Below are positions 33,510 through 41,810 of a stretch of DNA of 64,000 bases, piece after piece. Positions within the stretch are counted from its first letter, which is position 1; every line of letters starts with the position of its first letter. This DNA is from Halodesulfovibrio aestuarii. GTDB taxonomy: Bacteria > Desulfobacterota > Desulfovibrionia > Desulfovibrionales > Desulfovibrionaceae. The stretch is taken from NCBI RefSeq assembly GCF_050571805.1, contig NZ_CP192219.1; one strand, 5' to 3'. Made by a program: the position numbers and the translations under genes. The notes under the pieces were generated by a model. That model was not told the DNA's origin. It worked only from the letters and a program-made list of their open reading frames with translations, and ran no database searches.

Positions 33510-33543
33510 AGCGTTGCAGGTTTTATCCTGTAGCGCTTTTTTT
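33510..33543 (+). terminator. Terminator of the tail operon
   Basis: AGCGTTGCAGG pairs with CCTGTAGCGCT around a short loop and is followed by a run of seven T. It is nearly the same hairpin as the one at 35039-35071. Confidence 0.8.
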
Positions 33544-33621
33544 AGGCTTTGGCTTGACGCAGTTGGCTGAAAAGAAATACTTTTCCAACGAAAAATACCA
33601 ATTAAAGCCAGGAGTTTAATA

Positions 33622-35019
33622 GTGTCAAAATCATCTTCAATTTATCCTGTGAAATCATTTTCCTGGACACTATTGTCGTCAAATATAGCTCAAAAGCAGC
33701 TTGATAAATCGGCCTTTTTTCATAATGGCTCAAGACTACCGAAGCACATTAGGCCTTTTTTTAATTGCCAAAATCACATATCTGCTCAGAACATCATACT
33801 GCGTTATAAAGGGAAAGAGTATCAGGCTGCAGTTGTCTATAAGCAAAAGATTAATCGTTTTAACTTAATGTGGCGGGCTGCTTTTTCAAAACAGTTAGCG
33901 AAAATGTTCCCGGATAAAAAACGAGATAGTGGTGTCCTGAAATTTACTAAGTTGCGTGATGACTTTTTTGACGTTGAGCTGCTGCGTTGCGACAGTCAGC
34001 GGGCAGGCTCTAGCATTACCCCGGTCACAGCAGATGACACAACATCCATTAAAGAGTGTCTTCATTATATCATGAAAGAGCTTCAACGCGGGGCTACAGG
34101 TGAAGAGTATACTGACCATCCATTAGCATGCTTTATCCGCGGCGAGTTCAAAGAAGAACTTGAATCTGCAATTGATCAAAAATATTCATCACTCAAAATT
34201 TCTACAAGTGCAGGTGCTGGCCAGTGGGCGAGTGTTGTGTGGGGAGCAGTGCTCGACCCCATAGTTACTGCTACCGCAACCAAAGGCTATTACCTCGTTT
34301 ACTTATTTCACTCTTCTGGGAAGAAAGTTTTCCTTTCGTTGAACCAGGGAGCAACTGCGGTTGAAGAAGAGTTTAAAGGTAACGCAAAAGAGGTTTTGAA
34401 AAAGCGTGCATCGTTTATTAGGCAGCGGTTAGGCAAAAAGGTTACTTCCAATATGGTTAAGACTATTGACCTAGGAAGCAGTGTTAAATTGCCACTCCAA
34501 TATGAAGCAGGACACTCCACCGGTTATGTTTATGACTTTGACAAACTGCCTTCAGAAGCAAAGTTGTTAGAAGATCTTTTTGAACTATGTGGTTTGTATA
34601 ACGCATTAACATTTCGTGGTGGAGTTACCTCGTCAGTTGATGAAGAAAAAGATAGTAAACGTTCCAAAAAATCAAAAGACGCAAAGAAGAAAACTTCACT
34701 TAACGAAAAAAGACAATACAGCCTTCATAAAAAAATTGATCGCAATTCCGTTTTAATCGCGGAAGTAAAGAAAGTGAAAGGCTATCGTTGTGAGGTGTGT
34801 GGGATGTCCCTTGAAGAAAAATATGGCGACCTTGGTCGCGAGTATATCGAAGCACACCATCTAGTTCCTATTTCAACGTTAGAAGAAGAGGTTGAAATAC
34901 CACATGACCCTGTTCACGATTTTGCTGTTCTTTGTGCGAATTGTCATAGGATGATTCATAGATTGGATGATCCAAGTGATCTTAGCCAGTTACAACAACG
35001 CATTAAAGCTGTAATTTAG
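33622..35019 (+). CDS. HNH endonuclease with McrB_N (DUF3578)-like domain, putative type IV restriction enzyme
   Basis: A 465-residue protein. The N-terminal 110 residues are an unassigned domain (FFHNGSRLPKHIRPFFNCQN). Residues about 165-320 resemble the McrB N-terminal DUF3578 domain (AGQWASVVWGAVLDPIVTAT, GYYLVYLFHSSGKKVFLSLN). A Lys-rich linker leads to a complete HNH nuclease: CEVCG near 391, EAHHLVPIS near 411, and CANCHRMIH near 437. The architecture suggests cleavage of modified DNA. It has its own leader and lies between two matching terminators, so it is a cargo gene. Confidence 0.75.
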   Translation: MSKSSSIYPVKSFSWTLLSSNIAQKQLDKSAFFHNGSRLPKHIRPFFNCQNHISAQNIILRYKGKEYQAAVVYKQKINRFNLMWRAAFSKQLAKMFPDKKRDSGVLKFTKLRDDFFDVELLRCDSQRAGSSITPVTADDTTSIKECLHYIMKELQRGATGEEYTDHPLACFIRGEFKEELESAIDQKYSSLKISTSAGAGQWASVVWGAVLDPIVTATATKGYYLVYLFHSSGKKVFLSLNQGATAVEEEFKGNAKEVLKKRASFIRQRLGKKVTSNMVKTIDLGSSVKLPLQYEAGHSTGYVYDFDKLPSEAKLLEDLFELCGLYNALTFRGGVTSSVDEEKDSKRSKKSKDAKKKTSLNEKRQYSLHKKIDRNSVLIAEVKKVKGYRCEVCGMSLEEKYGDLGREYIEAHHLVPISTLEEEVEIPHDPVHDFAVLCANCHRMIHRLDDPSDLSQLQQRIKAVI

Positions 35020-35038
35020 TAGTTAATGTAACTTAATA

Positions 35039-35071
35039 AGCGTTGCAGATTTACGTCTGTAACGCTTTTTT
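35039..35071 (+). terminator. Terminator of the HNH gene
   Basis: AGCGTTGCAGA pairs with TCTGTAACGCT, then six T. The left arm shares its first ten bases with the terminator at 33510. Confidence 0.8.
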
Positions 35072-35095
35072 ATGTTTTGCGTTAAGCTAACCCCT

Positions 35096-35419
35096 ATGAA
35101 ACGTGCAATGTTATATGATCCGGTGAAATTTCTGCGGGATAAGGGGGTCACTCTCCGGCTTGGCTTGCCACAGGATGGCAAGCAGCAGATAGAAGTGTGC
35201 TTTGACTCTCGGTACAGGGAAGCCGACAAGGTACAAGCCATATATAAGCGAGTGCAGCAGAGCTATAGCCTGATTCTTATGCAATTGAATGTAAATAAGG
35301 GAATGCCGCCGCTCTCTGTAGAGTCCTTACTTGCTAAAGACTACATCCGCATTGCATGCGATGATCGCGGCAAAAGGCGCTATGTAATTACAGAGCGGGG
35401 AAAGCGGTGGACACGATAA
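35096..35419 (+). CDS. Hypothetical basic protein, possibly winged-helix
   Basis: A 107-residue protein starting at ATG 35096 (an upstream in-frame ATG at 35072 overlaps the terminator). The C-terminal third (VESLLAKDYIRIACDDRGKR followed by YVITERGKR) looks like the wing of a winged-helix domain and shares YVITER with a short frame at 37713. I cannot name the family. A DNA-binding role would fit its place just upstream of a regulated promoter. Confidence 0.45.
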   Translation: MKRAMLYDPVKFLRDKGVTLRLGLPQDGKQQIEVCFDSRYREADKVQAIYKRVQQSYSLILMQLNVNKGMPPLSVESLLAKDYIRIACDDRGKRRYVITERGKRWTR

Positions 35420-35448
35420 AAAGCTAACCTAATGTTTTTAATAAATAT

Positions 35449-35478
35449 TTGACAACTACCAATTGTCCTCGATATTAT
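35449..35478 (+). promoter_or_regulatory. Near-consensus sigma-70 promoter
   Basis: TTGACA (35449-35454) and TATTAT (35473-35478) with an 18-bp spacer. The spacer start carries a GACAA/TTGTC inverted pair (35451-35455 with 35463-35467). The expected start of transcription falls at about 35485, at the foot of a very strong hairpin. Confidence 0.7.
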
Positions 35479-35547
35479 TCTGCCCCCTTAACCAGCCGGA
35501 CACTTAACAAATGTCCGGCTGGTTAAGGGGGCGGCAGAATTTTTTTT
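35476..35547 (+). terminator. Very strong hairpin plus T8 directly at the promoter start point
   Basis: A perfect 21-bp stem (GCCCCCTTAACC... with its complement) around a 9-base loop, extended outward by ATTCTG/CAGAAT past a two-base bulge, then eight T at 35540-35547. It would terminate a transcript of about 60 nt starting at the promoter at 35449, or serve as attenuator of the metallopeptidase gene downstream. Confidence 0.7.
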
Positions 35548-35595
35548 AAAGGTTTTCCTCTGAATGTAACAGATGATGAAGATCAATCTTTACGG

Positions 35596-36444
35596 ATGGA
35601 ACTACCACTCTATTTAATTACTAAAGAGGTGCGTGTGTCTAGAGCTGCTCTTACATATGAACAGATTATGGGTGATGAAAAAGCAATGTTGCGTGACACG
35701 GCTCTCGACCTTGAAGATGGTCCTCACCAAGAGATCATTAAGCTCATGGTATTGCTGACAAACGAAATTTTCTTTGAAACTCATCATGGTTATTTGCCGA
35801 GTGATAACAAGCCGGCTGGTGACTTACCTGATGATAATGAGCTTGCTGACTATGTGCGGCGTGCCACTCCTTTTGACCACTTCGAATATGAGGACATCAA
35901 GATTCCAATTGTTGCAGAAGATACTTACTTAGGAAATGTAAAATATTCTCTGGATTGTATCACTGGGTGTATTGTTGCACTCCCCCCAGCGACTATTGTC
36001 GTTAACTCCTATAGCAAGGACCACACAGATTCTGCTGAATTTAAGTCATTGTTGTGTCATGAAGCAGGACACCTTTTAGGTGGGCACACGACTTCCAGAT
36101 CTCCAATCGCGGACTATTCTAATATTAGCCAAGAAGTTCTGGATGAGATCAACAACAGCGAACAGCCTGAACTCTTTCTTTATTATCATGCTATGGCCAC
36201 TTGTGCTCTTAATGGTGGCTATGAAAATAGAGAGATGGAGGCCAACATTATTGCATACAAAATTTATCATGAATTAAATTATCATGATAAATATGGCTGT
36301 GATTTTTTAACAGCACAGGAACGGCTCAATACTCATCAAAGCATTTCTACAAAAACGCGAATGATGACAAAAAATATGGTTGCTGAGTTAAGAAAATATG
36401 AGCATAACGAGCTCATTGAAAAAGCTAACTCATTACTCATTTAA
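35596..36444 (+). CDS. ImmA/IrrE-like zinc metallopeptidase
   Basis: A 282-residue protein with a zinc peptidase motif HEAGH (about residues 155-159) preceded by hydrophobic FKSLLC. A second acidic motif, NREMEANIIAYKIY (about 210-224), fits the third zinc ligand position of the ImmA/IrrE family. Such peptidases cleave phage or stress repressors. ATG 35596 has no clear ribosome binding site and the frame is open upstream to a possible CTG at 35560, so the start is uncertain. It is followed by a strong terminator. Confidence 0.6.
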   Translation: MELPLYLITKEVRVSRAALTYEQIMGDEKAMLRDTALDLEDGPHQEIIKLMVLLTNEIFFETHHGYLPSDNKPAGDLPDDNELADYVRRATPFDHFEYEDIKIPIVAEDTYLGNVKYSLDCITGCIVALPPATIVVNSYSKDHTDSAEFKSLLCHEAGHLLGGHTTSRSPIADYSNISQEVLDEINNSEQPELFLYYHAMATCALNGGYENREMEANIIAYKIYHELNYHDKYGCDFLTAQERLNTHQSISTKTRMMTKNMVAELRKYEHNELIEKANSLLI

Positions 36445-36452
36445 TCAGTAAC

Positions 36453-36489
36453 AAAAAAACGCTGTATCATCCTGATACAGCGTTTTTTC
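36453..36489. terminator. Bidirectional terminator between convergent cargo genes
   Basis: AAAAAACGCTGTATCA and TGATACAGCGTTTTTT form a perfect hairpin with A and T runs on its two sides, serving both the metallopeptidase gene and the minus-strand gene ending at 36490. Confidence 0.85.
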
Positions 36490-36972
36490 TTAAGCGACGT
36501 TCCCTCGCTTATTCGATGACCCGTTACGAACTAATACTCCAAACACTCCAAGAATTACAAAACACCCAAATGCAATGACTCCAAACGGGACTTTACACTT
36601 TTGATTCGACTGGGTTACCTCTACCTGTCGTTGCTGTGTTTTATTAAGTTCCTCAAATATCCTATTTATAGCTTGCAATTTTATTTCATCCGAATCCATT
36701 GACTGAGCAAGATCTCTTACCGCGTTAACCGAGATGTTGAGGGACGAAGTGAGTTGAATCAGCGTTTCTTTTGTAATGCCTTCATCATGCTTCAGTTCTG
36801 CCAGAGAAACTTCTTTTAGCTCTTGAAGAATAGAAACGAAATTTGTTTCTTGAAGAAGCGCTGTAAGCCAGCCTGAACTTGGGCTGACATGTTGGATAGT
36901 CTCAAGCAACTCCAACACTTCATCTTTTGTGTAATTCTCTTTAATTTCCGGTAAATCTTGTGATGCTGTCAT
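36490..36972 (-). CDS. Hypothetical protein with C-terminal membrane segment
   Basis: A 160-residue, mostly helical acidic protein (KENYTKDEVLELLETIQHVS) ending in one hydrophobic span (VPFGVIAFGCFVILGVFGVLV) and a short basic tail, so probably tail-anchored. I set the start at ATG 36972 with AAAGGATTCGCT; an in-frame ATG at 37014 is possible. Function unknown. Confidence 0.55.
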   Translation of the reverse strand: MTASQDLPEIKENYTKDEVLELLETIQHVSPSSGWLTALLQETNFVSILQELKEVSLAELKHDEGITKETLIQLTSSLNISVNAVRDLAQSMDSDEIKLQAINRIFEELNKTQQRQVEVTQSNQKCKVPFGVIAFGCFVILGVFGVLVRNGSSNKRGNVA

Positions 36973-37072
36973 AGCGAATCCTTTTGCAGATGTATTACCC
37001 TTTCGGGGATACAAGTGTTTCTTTTAGGAGGTGAAGGTTTAGGTGGATGAAATCAAAAAACACTATTTAGCT

Positions 37073-37666
37073 TTACTGAGGTTCGCCCTTTGGCAGAATC
37101 AACACAGCGTTCTCAGCACGTTTTTTTACAGCTGTAAGGAACTCTTCCTTATCAGGTACTGAGTCAGGCCATTTTGAGAAGGCATGTTTACCGTCAAGCT
37201 TTTCACCATAAGCGAAAAACATATTAAACCAACCACTCTCGGTGAGATCATGATGAACATAGGCAACTTCAACTAGCTCTCCATAATCTTTATTTTTTAC
37301 AGCAGTTCTGTACTCGCCATTTACTCCGTATGGAACAACACTAATCAGGTGGGCTGTAGGATCCGTCTTTGCAAGGTCATTTAATGATAATTTTTCCTTA
37401 AATGTCCCAAACCGACCAAAAACAACTACCACCCTATCATCCTTAGTAAATACAAAAGCACCATCCTGAGTGCCAGTGTAGGTATATTCATCATTCACTC
37501 TTAGTAACGTATACTTCTTCCCATCAAAGTTCATAAAGAACTCATTTCCGCTTCTCGTAACATCAAACTTGTAATTATACGTCCAAGCTGGTGGATACTG
37601 TTTTGCACAACCAGCAATGGCTAGCAGAAAAAAAGTGCCAAATAATAGCATGATAGTACGTTTCAT
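37073..37666 (-). CDS. Prophage-encoded lipoprotein
   Basis: A 197-residue protein with a lipoprotein signal (MKRTIMLLFGTFFLLAIAGC) followed by a beta-rich mature domain. No known domain recognised. Phage-encoded lipoproteins often change surface properties or block superinfection; here that is only a possibility. ATG 37666 is preceded by GGGAGATAGATT. Confidence 0.6.
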   Translation of the reverse strand: MKRTIMLLFGTFFLLAIAGCAKQYPPAWTYNYKFDVTRSGNEFFMNFDGKKYTLLRVNDEYTYTGTQDGAFVFTKDDRVVVVFGRFGTFKEKLSLNDLAKTDPTAHLISVVPYGVNGEYRTAVKNKDYGELVEVAYVHHDLTESGWFNMFFAYGEKLDGKHAFSKWPDSVPDKEEFLTAVKKRAENAVLILPKGEPQ

Positions 37667-37712
37667 AATCTATCTCCCGTATGTGTAGATGTGTGTTGTT
37701 CAGATTGAAGAG

Positions 37713-37895
37713 ATGGGAAAGACTAAAACAAAAGCTTATTCATATGCAGCTCAAGGTAGAAAAGGGAATATCGCCACGCCAGTTGCGTATCTGCTGTCTA
37801 GTGGATTGATAGCCGCAGATAAACATAACGGAACATGGCGATATGTAATTACCGAAAGGAACAATGGGATGAGGTCGTTTATTCGCCCTGTCTAG
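37713..37895 (+). CDS. Short frame resembling the C-terminus of the 35096 protein
   Basis: A 60-codon frame (VAYLLSSGLIAADKHNGTWR then YVITER) that looks like a winged-helix remnant. It has a weak ribosome binding site and overlaps the end of the convergent gene at 37879. It may be a small gene or a leftover of a recombined regulator. Confidence 0.3.
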   Translation: MGKTKTKAYSYAAQGRKGNIATPVAYLLSSGLIAADKHNGTWRYVITERNNGMRSFIRPV

Positions 37896-38496
37896 CGATT
37901 ATTGCAGCATACTCATCTGACTGATCAAAATACATTTGAAGTCCATTATTCCCTGAAAAAATTTTGCCCTTCTCTACCAACGCCTTAAGATCAACCTTAT
38001 CAATAAAATCTTCATCCATTCCGTTAATTGCAAAATCATAAAGAACAGCAATAGACCGTGGTTCCAATCCTATTGGTGACAAACAATGGAGAGCACCTCC
38101 TCCATTCGGATACTCAGTCATTTGATATGCCGAGAGACTTTTTACATTCAGTATATCTAACGCTTTATAAAATTTAAGACGCCATATCTCACTCATAATC
38201 AAACAAGATTCTGTATAAATCTGCGTCTTTATTCTTCTTTCAAGCTCTTTATACTGCTCAATGCTCCTTGCAGAAGCTAACCAATTCATACGAACAGGCT
38301 TAGGCGGAATATCTTCTGCCCCTCCAGATAGCACCTCGTATGCATTTTTTAAGCTTTGACTGGCAAGATTCATCAACTCTTTATCCTTATCGTATCTTAA
38401 CTTTCCATAATACATATATAAAGAGACACCGATAGATATTAATGAAATGACAATTGCAACCCACGGAGCAATCTGCTTCCAAAGTTCATCAATCAT
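37879..38496 (-). CDS. Hypothetical membrane-anchored protein
   Basis: A 205-residue protein with one N-terminal membrane span (IAPWVAIVISLISIGVSLYMYY) and a helical cytoplasmic part. The strong site TAGGAGGAAATAG precedes ATG 38496. No domain recognised. Belongs to a run of minus-strand membrane and lipoprotein genes. Confidence 0.6.
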   Translation of the reverse strand: MIDELWKQIAPWVAIVISLISIGVSLYMYYGKLRYDKDKELMNLASQSLKNAYEVLSGGAEDIPPKPVRMNWLASARSIEQYKELERRIKTQIYTESCLIMSEIWRLKFYKALDILNVKSLSAYQMTEYPNGGGALHCLSPIGLEPRSIAVLYDFAINGMDEDFIDKVDLKALVEKGKIFSGNNGLQMYFDQSDEYAAIIARQGE

Positions 38497-38520
38497 ATTT
38501 TCTATTTCCTCCTATCAAGA

Positions 38521-38547
38521 AAAGCCCGCTAAGCAAGCAGGCTTTTT
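38521..38547 (-). terminator. Terminator of the 38566 gene
   Basis: AAAGCC and GGCTTT arms with GCT/AGC and one mismatch around a short loop; an A run on the left gives the U run for minus-strand transcripts. Confidence 0.6.
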
Positions 38548-38565
38548 TATACATAAATTATGATA

Positions 38566-39843
38566 CTAAGATCTTACCCCATTCTCTAAATCGGAGTTAG
38601 AAGAACTAGAAGTTGAACCCTCATCTTGGACTGTTGTAGGAAAAGTTTCAACTTGCTCAGATTCATTCTCCGTTAACTCTGATGAACTGAAAGGCTCAGA
38701 TTCGGATTCAGATTCGGATTCAGATTCGGTCTCTAAAACTAAATTCGGTTGTGAACTAGGTTGCACTTCATCAAGGTACAAAAACACACGAAAAATAGTC
38801 TTTGAGTAGTAGTTATAGTAAAGATAGTAAAAACGAACTGCAAAAATTATTGAACAAAAAAGTAAGCCCATTGTAATAATCTGAAAGGCTGGCATATCTG
38901 AAGCAAAATTATTGTGAGTTATAGATATACAAACAGCTGTAAACCAACACGCAAAGGCTAAGTTTCGCATAAAGCCATAAAGTGACAAAAACTTATCGAT
39001 TCTAGCTCGCACTACATTGTCACGATTAATTACATACCAGTATAAACTCCACCAAACCTCTGTGCTCTTTGCTGTTTCAAAATCAATGGAAAAAATTCTA
39101 TTGTATTTCTCTTTAATTTTTGTTGCAAATTCAACGGGAAACTTATCTCTCATTCCTAAAAGTTTTCCCAAAAGCAAACTAATCAAAAGCATAGGTAAAG
39201 AAAAAACTAAACTAAAAAACAGAAAAAAACATTGGTACCATTTAATTAGCAAATGCGGTGAGCCTTCTTGCCCCGGTATTGACATTAAACCTTCATTGAT
39301 AATTTTTGCCAACAACCAAACAAACAAAAGAATCACCGAAAGTATAAAAACATCATCTGTACCAAAATGATTCACTAAAAATAGTTTTATCTCCTCAGGC
39401 AGCACTCCATCTATTTCCACTCGATAGCTATATAGAACAACCAAGACGTATTGCATCGTAACAAAAAAGAGGTAGAAGTACCTTGTAACATTCAATTGCC
39501 ACTTTTCATCACTTGTAAGGTTAATGTTTAGCAGTCTATTTGTTGGGTATTGAGTTACTTTTTTCACAAAAAGTTTCTCATAAACCATTGAAGAAAATGT
39601 TCCTGCAATATGCCCCATTACATAACTCAACAATGCAAAAACAACTAACCCAGAGATAATAATAGTTGTACTAGGAGTATCCTTTTGAGTGAACAATGCT
39701 TTCAGCGCCGTGCAAGCTTCAGTGGAGCAACCCATTGCATAAATAAGCAATGTTCCAAATCCTAACATTGTAACCATTCCTGGAACGAGATACCCAAAAT
39801 AGTCGTAACTATCTATCCTGATCCCTCTTGCGGTCTCATTCAT
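38566..39843 (-). CDS. Multi-pass membrane protein with Glu/Ser repeat tail
   Basis: A 425-residue protein with about six to eight hydrophobic segments (for example YLVPGMVTMLGFGTLLIYA and IIISGLVVFALLSYVMGHI). The hydrophilic C-terminal 60 residues include an ESESESESE tract encoded by an imperfect hexanucleotide repeat (38699-38728). The N-terminal DYFGYLVPG pattern is common in uncharacterised membrane proteins; I cannot name a function. It could act as a membrane effector in phage exclusion. Confidence 0.6.
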   Translation of the reverse strand: MNETARGIRIDSYDYFGYLVPGMVTMLGFGTLLIYAMGCSTEACTALKALFTQKDTPSTTIIISGLVVFALLSYVMGHIAGTFSSMVYEKLFVKKVTQYPTNRLLNINLTSDEKWQLNVTRYFYLFFVTMQYVLVVLYSYRVEIDGVLPEEIKLFLVNHFGTDDVFILSVILLFVWLLAKIINEGLMSIPGQEGSPHLLIKWYQCFFLFFSLVFSLPMLLISLLLGKLLGMRDKFPVEFATKIKEKYNRIFSIDFETAKSTEVWWSLYWYVINRDNVVRARIDKFLSLYGFMRNLAFACWFTAVCISITHNNFASDMPAFQIITMGLLFCSIIFAVRFYYLYYNYYSKTIFRVFLYLDEVQPSSQPNLVLETESESESESESEPFSSSELTENESEQVETFPTTVQDEGSTSSSSNSDLENGVRS

Positions 39844-39933
39844 AAGCCCCCCCCGAATACTAGATACGTAGCTTTTCTTATTTTAACGAAGTCTTAGCTC
39901 AGATGCTTACTCTATTATTAAGAGCACACCCAA

Positions 39934-40233
39934 TTAAGAACAAAAAGTATTCAGAAGCGTGACAAGGTCAAATGAATTACCAACATGATATTCATCAACA
40001 AACCCGCCGTCCTCAAAGACAAAAACTACCCACCGTGCAGAAGAATGTTCGACTTCAAACGAGTCAGCAACAAAGACATGAACGTCAAAAGGGTTATTTC
40101 CTTTTTCAATATTGTCTGAGTAAGAATATTTATTATAGCCAGCTAAGTTCATGAGGTATTCAGGTCTGGTGCCAGATTCATAAAACTCTTTTTCAATCTT
40201 TGTTGCAGCACCGTTCTTAAACTCGTAAGCCAT
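39934..40233 (-). CDS. Hypothetical protein next to the repressor gene
   Basis: A 99-residue soluble protein of unknown family (FDVHVFVADSFEVEHSSARW). GGGAGATACGCTG precedes ATG 40233. It may be co-transcribed with the CI gene from the repressor promoter, since no clear terminator lies between them. Confidence 0.5.
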   Translation of the reverse strand: MAYEFKNGAATKIEKEFYESGTRPEYLMNLAGYNKYSYSDNIEKGNNPFDVHVFVADSFEVEHSSARWVVFVFEDGGFVDEYHVGNSFDLVTLLNTFCS

Positions 40234-40338
40234 CAGCGTATCTCCCGCCTACTTCATCAGTAAGCCCTTACTGTGTCCATTTGTCGCAATCCGCTCCCCC
40301 GAGCTTGCACCTTGCACGACTACATGGGCATCTGTTTT

Positions 40339-40812
40339 CTAAGTCCTTTTCATACTCCAGTCGCATTTGTCTGCGAAAGCCGAAGCTTCAAGAGTATTCG
40401 TCTCAGCCTGAGTGTGTGTCTCATTCTGTGAATCCAAAATTTTCATTACCGCCTGCTGGATAACTTCTGGCGAAGCGCCTGATCCTTTAAGTATGTCAGT
40501 CGCAACTTTCATGCGTTGAGCAATTGGATCAGTAATTGGCGCGTCTTCTTTTTGTGTGTCTGTTTCTTCCCCAAGAAACAGTCCACCTTCGCCCAATAGA
40601 AGCCAAGCTGCGGATAAATCAAGCTTACGGCAAATACGCCCCAAATCTTCAGCACTAGGGCGCTGCCCCTTAGCCCACTTCCTTGATTTTCCACCAGAAA
40701 TTCCAAGTAGATTATCAAATTTTGCAAGACTAAAGCGTCCGCCGCCGTTTTCTTGAATTTTTTTTGAAGCGACTTCTTTAATTATTTCAAATTGTTCTAG
40801 CCAATCGAGCAC
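40339..40812 (-). CDS. CI-type phage repressor
   Basis: A 157-residue protein. The N-terminal HTH region (SLAKFDNLLGISGGKSRKWA, then PSAEDLGRICRKLDLSAAWL) matches the Bacteriophage CI repressor N-terminal family. It lacks a LexA-like peptidase domain, so induction may not depend on RecA cleavage. I favour GTG 40812 with GGAG six bases upstream; TTG 40824 would remove that site from the leader. Divergent from the Cro-like gene with operators between. Confidence 0.8.
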   Translation of the reverse strand: MLDWLEQFEIIKEVASKKIQENGGGRFSLAKFDNLLGISGGKSRKWAKGQRPSAEDLGRICRKLDLSAAWLLLGEGGLFLGEETDTQKEDAPITDPIAQRMKVATDILKGSGASPEVIQQAVMKILDSQNETHTQAETNTLEASAFADKCDWSMKRT

Positions 40813-40828
40813 GAAAAGCTCCAATGTG

Positions 40829-40864
40829 AGCCTAATTAGGCTTGAAAGTAAGACTAAATAGGCT
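40829..40864. promoter_or_regulatory. Two CI operator candidates in the divergent control region
   Basis: A perfect palindrome AGCCTAATTAGGCT (40829-40842) and a 12/14 copy AGACTAAATAGGCT (40851-40864), with centres 22 bp apart (two helical turns). The second lies between TTGAAA (40842-40847) and TTATCT (40864-40869), the likely rightward promoter, so repressor binding would block it. Confidence 0.65.
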
Positions 40865-40931
40865 TATCTCTATTTTAACGAAACAATGAAACCAAACACC
40901 ATAAATCGAAATAACCGCAAGGGGTTAATTG

Positions 40932-41246
40932 ATGGAACAACGAAACCTGATTCCCGAATTCATATCTGATTTGACCCGTAGTGAAAAGCTAGAAATCTAC
41001 ATGAAGCGTAAAAAGCTGTCGTTTTCCGATATTGGCAAAGCGATCAAAGCATCGCGTACCGCTGCGTACAAGCTGCTTCATGGTAAATCCGTTCCCACCT
41101 ACCGACATGCGCAGCTGCTTAAAGCTGGCATTCCAGAAATTTTGATTCCACCTGCCCTAGACATTGCACCAGGGCCAAAGCCTAAGAAATCCATACTCGT
41201 TTCCCCAGACGATACCGAGCCAAATTACATGGGACAGGCTGCATAA
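40932..41246 (+). CDS. Cro/Cox-like DNA-binding protein of prophage B
   Basis: A 104-residue protein, the first rightward gene after the operators, with HTH-like SDIGKAIKASRTAAYKLLHG. AAGGGGTTAATTG precedes ATG 40932. The truncated copy at 3-287 is nearly identical. Probably the early repressor/director gene opposing CI. Confidence 0.65.
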   Translation: MEQRNLIPEFISDLTRSEKLEIYMKRKKLSFSDIGKAIKASRTAAYKLLHGKSVPTYRHAQLLKAGIPEILIPPALDIAPGPKPKKSILVSPDDTEPNYMGQAA

Positions 41247-41339
41247 ACATCACGCGCCCTGTCCTGCCTACCGATGCTGCTAACAGTGCCGCATACCTAG
41301 TAATACAGGCAACGTGCAATTTTTTGGAGAACTACCACC

Positions 41340-41810
41340 ATGACAAAATTACAACACCTCGCTTTTCCCGCTGCGCTTTCCCTTGCTCTGGGTGAAAGCG
41401 GCCTTTCTCGCGATGAAGCAGGGAACGCCATGGGCTGGAGTGTTAGCAAGACCAGCCGCGTTTTTAATGCAGAAGACAACTACTTTCCTGCCATCCCTTC
41501 TATTCCGGATCTTTGTGTTGTTTTACGAAACGACATTATTTTGGACTGGCTCTGCGTGAACACGAAAGAACTCCGCAAAGGTCGGCACGATCTTTTGCCA
41601 CAACTTAGCACGTTGGAAGTGCTTCAGCTGTTGAGTCAGATCGGCGAAGAGATGGGGGAAGTTAACGCTGAAGTCAACAAGGCGCTCGAGGGCGACAACA
41701 AAATTCAAAAGCACGAAACGCCTAGAATTATCAAAAAAGCCCACCGAGTACTTGCCCGTTATCAGGAACTTATTATCGCAATGCACGCAGTGCAGGAGGA
41801 AGCATCATGA
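41340..41810 (+). CDS. CII-like phage regulatory protein (prophage B copy)
   Basis: A 156-residue protein differing at two residues from the copy at 381-851. Same HTH-like N-terminal half and helical remainder. Translationally coupled to the next gene through ATGATG. The near identity across prophages suggests recent gene conversion or common descent of the immunity modules. Confidence 0.55.
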   Translation: MTKLQHLAFPAALSLALGESGLSRDEAGNAMGWSVSKTSRVFNAEDNYFPAIPSIPDLCVVLRNDIILDWLCVNTKELRKGRHDLLPQLSTLEVLQLLSQIGEEMGEVNAEVNKALEGDNKIQKHETPRIIKKAHRVLARYQELIIAMHAVQEEAS

